From Acidimicrobiaceae bacterium (GTDB taxonomy: Bacteria > Actinomycetota > Acidimicrobiia > Acidimicrobiales > Palsa-688): a stretch of 8,154 nt of DNA. Location of the stretch: the NCBI GenBank assembly GCA_003156795.1, contig PMHU01000151.1:6082-14235 (forward strand), read 5' to 3'. A model generated the notes under the pieces. That model had not been told where the DNA came from. It did no database searches and saw only the letters and a list, made by a program, of their open reading frames with translations. Made by a program: the position numbers and the translations under genes. Position 1 is the first letter of the stretch. Every line of letters starts with the position of its first letter. This document shows, piece after piece, positions 1 to 5,587 of this stretch.

Positions 1-1
1 A

Positions 2-568
2 GACTGGCTGGTCGAGGACCTCGGGCTCATCTCCAGCGCGTCGGAGTCAGAAGCGGTCGCTGCGGCGTGCGACGACACCGATGGAGTAGTTGCGGTTCCG
101 GCCCTGCTCGGATTCGGAACCCCCCAATGGGATTTCGGCGCTCGGGGCGCCCTATTCGGTCTCACCCGGGGATCCGGAAAGGCGCAAGTCGTGCGCGCCG
201 TACTCGAGGGAGTGGCCCACTCCGGAGCCGATCTCCTCGAAGCGGCCGAAGCCGATACGGGCTTGCAAGTGGGTCACTTGCGCGTCGATGGGGGGATGAG
301 CGCCAATTCGGTGTTCGTTCAGTCTCTGGCGGACGCGTGCGACCGTCCGGTCGAGATCTCGCCCGAGCTGGAAGCGACCACGCTCGGCGCCGGCTTCCTC
401 GCCGGGCTGGCGGTGGGAACCTGGGGAGGCTTGGACGAGGTGGCCGACGCCTGGTCGCCCAAGGCCCTCATCGAACCGAGCGGGAAGCCCAACCACCGCG
501 ACCGGTGGCGCCAAGCGGCGGAGCGGGCGGGCGGGTGGTACCCGGAGCTCAGCGCCATCAAATTCTGA
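2..568 (+). CDS. glpK: Glycerol kinase-like FGGY carbohydrate kinase, C-terminal part (5' truncated by window edge)
   Basis: ATP-dependent sugar or polyol kinase of the FGGY family, most like glycerol kinase, which makes glycerol 3-phosphate in the cytoplasm. The frame is open from base 2 to the TGA at 566-568 (188 residues visible). The C-terminal FGGY ATPase lobe lines up well with remembered E. coli GlpK. It has a W-D-x-x-A-R-G-A segment followed by GLTRG (about 127-165), then the nucleotide-binding VDGGM motif (about 284-298). Next comes an ATTLGAGFLAGLAVG stretch (about 377-418) matching the GlpK ALGAAYLAGLAVG region. The N-terminal half with the FGGY signature and catalytic aspartate lies outside the window, so substrate cannot be fixed; another polyol or pentulose kinase remains possible. 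The gene converges on the polymerase-domain gene and the two reading frames overlap by 11 bp at their 3' ends, so neither can end in an intergenic terminator. Confidence 0.85.
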   Translation, partial: DWLVEDLGLISSASESEAVAAACDDTDGVVAVPALLGFGTPQWDFGARGALFGLTRGSGKAQVVRAVLEGVAHSGADLLEAAEADTGLQVGHLRVDGGMSANSVFVQSLADACDRPVEISPELEATTLGAGFLAGLAVGTWGGLDEVADAWSPKALIEPSGKPNHRDRWRQAAERAGGWYPELSAIKF

Positions 569-1454
569 GGGCCGGCAGCTCCTGGCGCTCGGTGAGAACC
601 GGTTGGTGCAAGTCCCCGCGACTCTCGACGCGCTCGAGCACTTGGGCCGGATCAAAGCGCAACCGATCGGCGTCGCCATCGGCCAGGGCGTCGTCCAGCT
701 CGTCCCACGTGACAGGAGTTGAGACGCTCGGCGCCGCCAGGGCGCGGACCGAGTACACGGCCACGGTGGTCTTCGAAGCGGTGTTCTGACTCCAATCGAT
801 CATCACTTTTTTCCGCCTCTTGGCCGGGTCCATGATCGACACGATGAGATCGGGATGGTCCCGCTCGAGCAGCTGGGCCAACGCGTGAGCGAACGGCTTG
901 GTCTGTTCGTAGTGGGCGCCGCTGTTGAGCGGCACGTAGAGCTGGAGGCCCTTGCTTCCCGACGTCTTGGGCCAGGCCGACAGGTGCAACCGCTCGAAGT
1001 ACCCGCGCAGCAGCACGGCAACTCGGGCGCACGTGAGCACGTCGGCGGGCGGGCCCGGATCGAGGTCGAACACGACCGCGGTCGGGGTGTCGAGGTCCGG
1101 TGCCTGGGCCAGGCTGGGGTGCAGCTCTATGGCGGCCATGTTGGCGGCCCACACCAGCGACGCCGGCTCGTCGATCAGGCAGTAGTGCACGCCGCCCATG
1201 GTGACCGCGTGCATCCAGTCAGGCCGGTGCGGCGGGCAGTTCTTCTGGAAAAAAGACTGGCCCTCGACGCCATCCGGCCACCTTCGGAGCGTGATCGGGC
1301 GCGCTTGCAAGTGGGGGACCATGACGTCGGCGACGCGGGCGTAGTAGTCGATCAGCTGGCCCTTCGTGAACCCCGTCGAAGGCCACAGGACCTTGTCCAA
1401 GTTAGATACGGTCAGGGCCCGCTCGCCGACCCGGACTTCCGACCGGGCGGTCAT
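558..1454 (-). CDS. Stand-alone LigD-type primase-polymerase domain protein (NHEJ PolDom)
   Basis: Archaeo-eukaryotic primase-type polymerase equivalent to the polymerase module of bacterial DNA ligase D. It adds nucleotides, preferably ribonucleotides in studied relatives, at double-strand breaks during non-homologous end joining. The 298 residues cover one PolDom. It starts with a typical SNLDKVLWP segment (17-25). The two metal-binding aspartates sit in FDLDPG (D130, D132), the nucleotide-binding TSGSKG loop is at 164-169, and the third acidic residue is in IDWSQN (D220). H112 in ELHPS matches the conserved histidine after the first helical region. The residue after the loop is Q171 where M. 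tuberculosis and Pseudomonas LigD have histidine; as I recall, glutamine is usual in actinobacterial stand-alone PolDoms. No ligase or phosphoesterase domain is attached. It lies 10 nt after ku on the same strand, without a well-spaced ribosome site, so translation is probably coupled to ku. Confidence 0.92.
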   Translation of the reverse strand: MTARSEVRVGERALTVSNLDKVLWPSTGFTKGQLIDYYARVADVMVPHLQARPITLRRWPDGVEGQSFFQKNCPPHRPDWMHAVTMGGVHYCLIDEPASLVWAANMAAIELHPSLAQAPDLDTPTAVVFDLDPGPPADVLTCARVAVLLRGYFERLHLSAWPKTSGSKGLQLYVPLNSGAHYEQTKPFAHALAQLLERDHPDLIVSIMDPAKRRKKVMIDWSQNTASKTTVAVYSVRALAAPSVSTPVTWDELDDALADGDADRLRFDPAQVLERVESRGDLHQPVLTERQELPALRI

Positions 1455-1464
1455 CCCTTGGAGA

Positions 1465-2250
1465 TCACGCCGAGTGCTTGGCCCGGGCCAGGCTGGCTTC
1501 GAGCGCGGCCATCAGGTCCACGACCGGGGCCACGGTGGCGGGTACATCCGGCTGGACGATTATCTCGCCGTCCGCCTTGGCCTCGATGAGGGCGAGGACC
1601 TTGTCGCGGTAGTCGTCCTGGTACTTCTCGGGCTCGAAGGGGCCGGACAACGACTCGACCAGCTGCCTGGCCATGTCCAACTCCTTTTCGCTCGGCGCCG
1701 TGTCGGCCACCGTCGGAACTTCGAGCTCTCCGGGATCGACGACCTCATCCGCGTACAGCATCGTGGCCAGCACGAGGACGCCATCTCGCGCCCTGAGCGT
1801 GGCCAGATACTGCTTGGTGCGAAGCACGAAGCGGCCCACGGCCACCTTGCCGCTGCGGGTCATGGTTTCGACCAGTAAGGCGTACGGCTTCTCGGCTCGA
1901 CCGTCCGGCACGAGGTAGTAGGACTTCTCGAAGTACACCGGATCGATCTCGGCCAGGTCCACGAACTCTTCGATGTCGATGGTCCGGTTCGCTTCCACGT
2001 CGATCGACGCCAGGTCGTCGGGATCGACGATGACGTAGCGCCCGCCGCCGAGGTCGTAGCCCTTGACGATGTGCTGGAACTCGACTTCCTCGCCGTCGAC
2101 GGCGCACACCCGCTTCTGGTTGATACGACCCCCGTCCGCGTCGTGCAGCTGATGGAACCGCACATCCTTCGGCGAGGTGGCGGTCATCAGCTTGACCGGG
2201 ACGTTGACCAAGCCGAAACTGACGGATCCGCTCCAAATGGCCCTCGGCAT
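1465..2250 (-). CDS. ku: Ku, DNA double-strand-end binding protein of non-homologous end joining
   Basis: Bacterial Ku forms a homodimeric ring that threads onto broken DNA ends and recruits LigD-type enzymes. The 261-residue protein begins MPRAIWSGSVSFGLVNVPVK, the hallmark N-terminus of the family. It continues through the core beta-barrel, including the CAVDGEEV, GGGRYVIV and YFEKSYYLVP blocks (about 49-116) and the ALLVETM-RSGKVAVGRFVLR block (124-144). The C-terminus keeps the short PVVDLMAALEASLARAK segment (242-258), which in other bacterial Ku proteins contributes to LigD contact. It then stops, with no lysine-rich extended tail. The ATG at 2248-2250 is chosen because the N-terminus is a perfect family match. 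A GGGAAG at 2265-2260 on this strand, 9 nt upstream, can act as ribosome site. It is the first gene of a two-gene operon with the polymerase domain and is divergent from nurA across 16 bp, so its promoter must lie inside the nurA 5' coding region. Confidence 0.96.
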   Translation of the reverse strand: MPRAIWSGSVSFGLVNVPVKLMTATSPKDVRFHQLHDADGGRINQKRVCAVDGEEVEFQHIVKGYDLGGGRYVIVDPDDLASIDVEANRTIDIEEFVDLAEIDPVYFEKSYYLVPDGRAEKPYALLVETMTRSGKVAVGRFVLRTKQYLATLRARDGVLVLATMLYADEVVDPGELEVPTVADTAPSEKELDMARQLVESLSGPFEPEKYQDDYRDKVLALIEAKADGEIIVQPDVPATVAPVVDLMAALEASLARAKHSA

Positions 2251-2265
2251 GGGAACATTCTTCCC
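2251..2265. promoter_or_regulatory. Inverted repeat GGGAA-N5-TTCCC in the ku/nurA divergent spacer
   Basis: The whole spacer between the ku start codon (2250) and the preferred nurA start (2267) is 16 bp. Fifteen of those bases form GGGAA-CATTC-TTCCC, two perfect 5-bp arms. On each strand the GGGAA arm lies 10 or 11 nt ahead of the corresponding start codon. The simplest reading is therefore a pair of mirrored weak Shine-Dalgarno sites; a compact operator seen by one regulator is the alternative. No -10/-35 pair fits inside the spacer, so promoters must be within the opposing genes. Confidence 0.4.
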
Positions 2266-2266
2266 G

Positions 2267-3256
2267 ATGGCGGAGGATCCGCACGCTCACCAGTCCATAG
2301 CCGCTACGGCGGCCCGCCTGGCCGCCCTTCTGACCGGGGGCGGCGGGGGCTTGCGCGACGCCAATGGCAACGACCTGGTCTTCGAGGACGCTCTCGATGT
2401 TCGGCCCTTGTCGCGCCTGGCCGCCCCCCCAGATGTGTGGGCCGTAGACGGGGGCCAGGGCCTCGTCGCCGACGCCCGATGCCTCCAGGTGTATGTGACG
2501 CGCGCGGCCAGGGTCCGTTGGGTCGACGGACGCACCGTGCTCGAGGAGGAGGGCGCCCTGCGGGCTCATCTCCTCGGCCTGGGCCAGGACCGCATGACTC
2601 TGGCTGCGCTCGGGGTGCCGGTGGCGCCCGACAGTGCTCTCGACGTGAACCTCCTGCGGGATTGGGGCGAATGGGAAGCCACTGCGAGGTGCGTTGATGA
2701 GGCGGCGCCCGGAGCGATGGTGCTCGTCGACGGCGACTTGCAGCCGGACTGGCGCATACCCGCGGCCTGGCTGGAAGGGCTGCTCGCAACCGCCTCGACC
2801 CGCAGCGTCACCTTGGTCGGCGTCACCAAGCACACCGGCCTTTCGTGGGGTGGGGCGCCTCTGCTGAGCGTTCTCGAACAACGGGCGCCGGCTGAGCTGG
2901 GCCCCCGGAAATGTTGGTGGGTGCCAGTAGCGCGGACCCGCCCCGACGTCGGCGCCGGCATCCGGGTGGTGGTCGCCCGCTTGGACCCGGACGCCCGGTT
3001 CTCCTTTCGGATAGACCTCCCGGGCGACGCCGACCCGGTCGCCAGCCTCGGCGCGCTCGCGGCGCTTTCCGACGACGCCGCCTTTCCCGGATACCCATAC
3101 CCCCTGACCGTCGCCGACCGGCTGGCCGCCTGCCCGCGCTGGATCAGGGACGAGGTGTGGGACCGCATAGACGAAGTGTTCGACGAAAAAGACGTCCCTT
3201 TCGATGTGCGCGAGCGGGCCTTCGCCGACCGGCACCGGATGATGGAGCGATACTGA
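2267..3256 (+). CDS. nurA: NurA-domain nuclease
   Basis: NurA is a manganese-dependent RNase H-fold nuclease that forms a complex with the HerA translocase and degrades DNA ends to start resection. From the ATG at 2267 it is 329 residues. Visible NurA features are the motif with the first metal-binding aspartate, WAVDGG (D61); a mid-region glutamate in WGEWEATAR (E136 is the candidate); the second strand aspartate in VLVDGDL (D155); GVTKHTGLSWG (about 185-195); and the C-terminal GYPYPL (Y276). Eight residues after that tyrosine, where Sulfolobus NurA has an active-site histidine, this protein has aspartate (D284). The frame is open back to 2177, but that start would lie deep inside ku. ATG 2249 (six residues longer) would overlap the ku start codon, so 2267 is preferred though not proven. 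The stop overlaps the herA start as TGATG. The identification rests on these motifs and on the adjacent herA. Confidence 0.85.
   Translation: MAEDPHAHQSIAATAARLAALLTGGGGGLRDANGNDLVFEDALDVRPLSRLAAPPDVWAVDGGQGLVADARCLQVYVTRAARVRWVDGRTVLEEEGALRAHLLGLGQDRMTLAALGVPVAPDSALDVNLLRDWGEWEATARCVDEAAPGAMVLVDGDLQPDWRIPAAWLEGLLATASTRSVTLVGVTKHTGLSWGGAPLLSVLEQRAPAELGPRKCWWVPVARTRPDVGAGIRVVVARLDPDARFSFRIDLPGDADPVASLGALAALSDDAAFPGYPYPLTVADRLAACPRWIRDEVWDRIDEVFDEKDVPFDVRERAFADRHRMMERY
3244..3247 (+). promoter_or_regulatory. Ribosome binding site deciding the herA start
   Basis: GGAG lies 8 nt before the ATG at 3256, inside the last codons of nurA. The herA frame is open for several hundred bases upstream, so this site and the TGATG stop/start overlap are what place the herA start here. 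Confidence 0.6.
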
Positions 3257-4851
3257 TGACGAGCACTGCGCCCAACCGGGGCCGCCTTTACGGGCGCAAC
3301 GTGCTGGAAGGCACTTTCCGTGCCGCACCCGACGAAGACCTGTTCATAGGTGAGCTGCTCGTCGCAGTCGACGAGGTGACCGACCGGCGCTATCTGTTCC
3401 GGATCGTGGACGTGACCTACGGGACCGAGCACCGTGAGCCCGGCTGGGCGGAGCGCGTGGCGGGAACCCTCCTCTCAGACGACGACCGGGGCGAGACCGG
3501 GCTCCACCCGTTGCACGAGCAAGAACGGCGGACCTATCGCATAGCCGAGTGCCGATGCCTCGGGTACCTCGCCCCACCCGAGCCCGGATCGGGCCGCGTT
3601 CGGTCGGTGTTCCGCAAACCCAAGAGCCTTCCGAGCCAGTTCTCCGCCGTGGTCGCTCCGACGTCGGAAGACTTCGCCTTTCTGGCCGAGCGCATGGGCG
3701 ACCTGCCGGTCGGGTCGCTTCGCAGCGGGGAGTCGGTCGTGGACTTCACCGTCGGCATCCCCGGCTCCAGCCTCGCCACCCACATCGGGATCTTCGCCAC
3801 CACCGGCATGGGCAAGTCCAACCTCATGCAAGTCCTGGCCGCCGGGGTGATGAAGGCCAACGGCCGCTACGCCCTTCTGGTCATCGACCCGCACGGTGAA
3901 TACCGGACGGCCCTGGGCCGTCATCCGTGGGCGCCCGAATCGCTGCGGGTGTACGCCAACCGTTCGCTTCCGGGCACTTCGGCGCTCAAGATCAGCCTGG
4001 CCGAGCTGATAGTCGACGACTTGCGGACCGCGTACGACTGGTCCCGGCCCCAGGAAGAAGCGTTGTACGAGCTCGAGCGCTTCTACGGAACCGAAGGTCT
4101 GGCCTGGCTGGCGGACTTCGCCCGCTTGGACGAGCTACCGGCATTCCGGGAGATCGAGCTCAGCGGGCGGGTGGCCCTCAGCACCTTGCAGGTCGTACAC
4201 CGTCGGGCCCGCCGGATCGTCGACCTCCGCTGCGTGGCGACGGACCCCGGGTTGTCGGTCGGCGGGCGCATCGTCGACGACCTCCTGGCGGGCAAGGTCG
4301 TGCTCCTGGACGTGAGCGGCCTGGGATCGACCGAGGAAGTCCTGGTGGCGTCTTTTATGGCCCGCCGGGTGATCGAGACGTGGCAGTCCGCCTACCTGGA
4401 TGACCCCGATCGCCACGCCCGGATGCCAGTGGTGTCGGTCGCCCTGGAGGAAGCCCAGCGGGTCCTCGGCGGCAACAAGGATCGCGAATCCAACGTCTTC
4501 CCTCGGCTGGCCCGCGAAGGCAGGAAGTTCGGGGTCGGGCTGTGCGCCATCACCCAGCAGCCGAAGCTGCTCGACGACGAGCTGCTCAGCCAGTTCAACA
4601 CCTTCTTCATCCTCGGCCTGGCCGACGAGAAAGACCGCAACATGCTTAGGGGTTCGGCCAAGCAGGACATCAGCGCCCAAGGGGCCGAGATCCAGACCCT
4701 CATGCCCGGTGAGTGCCTGATCGTCAACCTGGCGGCACCCTTCGCGGTCCCCGCCCACGTCTACCTCTACTCCGATCTCGTGGGCTCGACGCCCCCACCC
4801 CCGGCGGCCCGACCGGTCGCTCAGGCAAACGTGTCCGCCCTCGTCGACTAG
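3256..4851 (+). CDS. herA: HerA-type hexameric DNA translocase/ATPase, partner of NurA
   Basis: HerA is an FtsK-HerA-superfamily hexameric ATPase that pumps double-stranded DNA and feeds it to NurA. The 531-residue protein has an N-terminal HAS-barrel-like region (about 7-140, starting GRLYGRNVLEG). The RecA-like core carries Walker A ATTGMGKS (181-188; K187, S188), VIDPHGEY just after it, and Walker B VVSVALEEAQ ending in E398/E399. The AREGRKFGVGL and AITQQP segments (about 420-436) are typical of HerA proteins for the arginine-finger and sensor regions. The C-terminus has the usual LMPGECLI and a short proline-rich tail. The start at 3256 shares bases with the nurA stop (TGATG), giving tight translational coupling and implying balanced production of the two subunits. 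The start at 3256 gives the expected family N-terminus. No separate promoter was seen. It converges on padR with a 21-bp gap. Confidence 0.95.
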   Translation: MTSTAPNRGRLYGRNVLEGTFRAAPDEDLFIGELLVAVDEVTDRRYLFRIVDVTYGTEHREPGWAERVAGTLLSDDDRGETGLHPLHEQERRTYRIAECRCLGYLAPPEPGSGRVRSVFRKPKSLPSQFSAVVAPTSEDFAFLAERMGDLPVGSLRSGESVVDFTVGIPGSSLATHIGIFATTGMGKSNLMQVLAAGVMKANGRYALLVIDPHGEYRTALGRHPWAPESLRVYANRSLPGTSALKISLAELIVDDLRTAYDWSRPQEEALYELERFYGTEGLAWLADFARLDELPAFREIELSGRVALSTLQVVHRRARRIVDLRCVATDPGLSVGGRIVDDLLAGKVVLLDVSGLGSTEEVLVASFMARRVIETWQSAYLDDPDRHARMPVVSVALEEAQRVLGGNKDRESNVFPRLAREGRKFGVGLCAITQQPKLLDDELLSQFNTFFILGLADEKDRNMLRGSAKQDISAQGAEIQTLMPGECLIVNLAAPFAVPAHVYLYSDLVGSTPPPPAARPVAQANVSALVD

Positions 4852-4872
4852 ACGGCGGCCCCGGCGGCGGGC

Positions 4873-5478
4873 TCAGTCCGACTGGAAGGAAGCGGCCATC
4901 TTGAGGAGCTCCTCGCTCCACGTGAGCGCGCCGGTTCGAAGGTCATCGACCACTCCGGTCACCCAGCCCAATTCGGCCGCCGTCACGGCGGTTGCGTACT
5001 CGTCGTCCAGCAGCGTCACCCGCGGCAATGTTCCCGAGAACGTCGCCAGGTCTCCTTCGAGCGCGACCAGCTTCTCGCGCAAGGCTTCGGCGCGTCGCTC
5101 GAGCACGGCCAGGACCTCATTCGGATCCAGCAGCATGGCGAACGAAAGGGCGGCCGGGAACTCGGGGAACTCGTTGCGGGGGGCCGAGAGCATGTCGACC
5201 ATCCACTCCTGGGCCAAGCGACGGCCTTCGTCGGTGCGCTCGTAGACGGTGCGCTCCGGGTATTGCTGATCGCGCTCGGTCTGGCGAACCACGATCAGTC
5301 CGGCTTCCTGCAGTCGCTTGATCGTCTTGTACAGGTTGGCGCGGTTGCCCACGTTCACGACCTTGTCCTTGCCCCACAGCTTGATCAGGCGCTGCATTCC
5401 GTAAGGGTGGAGCGGGCCGACCTCGAGCAGGCTCAGCACGGCCAAGGCGAGCGGCGATGAGCGGAACCTCGACTCCAC
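4873..5478 (-). CDS. PadR-family transcriptional regulator, probable repressor of the adjacent ABC exporter
   Basis: PadR proteins are dimeric winged-helix regulators that often repress efflux operons and their own gene. From a GTG start at 5476-5478 the protein has 201 residues. The N-terminal winged helix (about 8-90) begins SPLALAVLSLLEVGPLHPYGMQ, followed by VNVGNRANLYKTIKRLQEAGL, the DNA-recognition region. The second half (about 110-190) is the helical Vir-like dimerisation region with LERRAEALREKL. There is no ATG near the domain edge and the frame runs open far upstream into the ABC gene. GTG is chosen because it sits eight residues before the conserved domain; GGGGAG about 13 nt upstream and GAAGG about 2 nt upstream are both poorly spaced, so the start is uncertain. 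Divergent from the ABC ATPase gene across 109 bp that contain operator-like repeats. The inducing ligand cannot be inferred. Confidence 0.88.
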   Translation of the reverse strand: MESRFRSSPLALAVLSLLEVGPLHPYGMQRLIKLWGKDKVVNVGNRANLYKTIKRLQEAGLIVVRQTERDQQYPERTVYERTDEGRRLAQEWMVDMLSAPRNEFPEFPAALSFAMLLDPNEVLAVLERRAEALREKLVALEGDLATFSGTLPRVTLLDDEYATAVTAAELGWVTGVVDDLRTGALTWSEELLKMAASFQSD

Positions 5479-5500
5479 AGCCTTCAGCCTACTCCCCGGG

Positions 5501-5513
5501 CGACTATTAGTCG
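5501..5513. repeat. Perfect palindrome CGACTA-T-TAGTCG, candidate PadR operator
   Basis: Two 6-bp arms around a single central T. It is just upstream of the padR start on the minus strand. An 11-bp stretch spanning its left arm, GGCGACTATTA (5499-5509), recurs exactly at 5562-5572, 63 bp away and so near six helical turns. A weaker half-site, ATTAGTTG, is at 5536-5543, 30 bp from the matching ATTAGTCG at 5506. It does not match the ATGT-N8-ACAT pattern of some classical PadR operators. Confidence 0.55.
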
Positions 5514-5525
5514 AGGAAGGACCAG

Positions 5526-5555
5526 TTGACTTTTGATTAGTTGCTTGGTTACTAT
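5526..5555 (+). promoter_or_regulatory. Candidate sigma70-type promoter of the ABC exporter operon
   Basis: TTGACT at 5526-5531 is a good -35. TACTAT at 5550-5555, 18 bp further on, has the TAnnAT frame of a -10 element. Transcription would start near 5562, within the second operator-like copy at 5562-5572, so a protein bound there would block initiation. Confidence 0.5.
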
Positions 5556-5561
5556 CCTCTT

Positions 5562-5572
5562 GGCGACTATTA
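5562..5572. repeat. Second copy of the GGCGACTATTA motif, candidate operator half-site
   Basis: Exact 11-bp repeat of 5499-5509. It lies at the predicted transcription start and touches the ribosome site that follows. Only the left half of the palindrome is kept here; the right half is replaced by the Shine-Dalgarno sequence. Confidence 0.5.
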
Positions 5573-5578
5573 AGGAGG
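5572..5578 (+). promoter_or_regulatory. Strong ribosome binding site of the ABC ATPase gene
   Basis: AAGGAGG, a near-perfect Shine-Dalgarno, is 9 nt before the ATG at 5588. It confirms that start. Confidence 0.85.
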
Positions 5579-5587
5579 AAGTTTGAA

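Larger units (their letters stand above)
5479..5587. promoter_or_regulatory. Divergent padR/ABC-exporter promoter region
   Basis: This 109-bp spacer is clearly richer in A and T than its surroundings. It contains a perfect palindrome (5501-5513), a second copy of its left half (about 5562-5572), a likely sigma70-type promoter for the exporter and a strong ribosome site. On the minus strand the palindrome centre reads TAATAG and could overlap the padR -10 region, which would give autorepression; that is inference. Confidence 0.6.

Noticed and set aside
855..1589. Plus-strand open frame of 244 codons opposite the PolDom gene.
   Set aside because: Antisense shadow of a well-supported gene; the translation is repetitive in R, G and V and has no family features.
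2177..2266. Earlier nurA start codons at 2177, 2237 and 2249.
   Set aside because: They would place the nurA N-terminus inside the ku 5' coding region and add residues resembling no NurA N-terminus. 2249 cannot be fully excluded.
2911..3255. Upstream extension of the herA reading frame into nurA.
   Set aside because: The extra residues are arginine/proline-rich out-of-frame translation of nurA. The family N-terminus begins right at the ATG at 3256, which has its own ribosome site.
1745..3328. Long minus-strand open frame (527 codons) overlapping ku and antisense to nurA.
   Set aside because: It is out of frame with ku and antisense to nurA, and its translation is low-complexity with no recognisable domain. 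Long antisense frames are expected in GC-rich coding DNA.
4852..4872. Possible terminator in the 21-bp herA/padR convergent gap.
   Set aside because: The gap is GC-rich but I found no convincing stem with a loop and no T-run.
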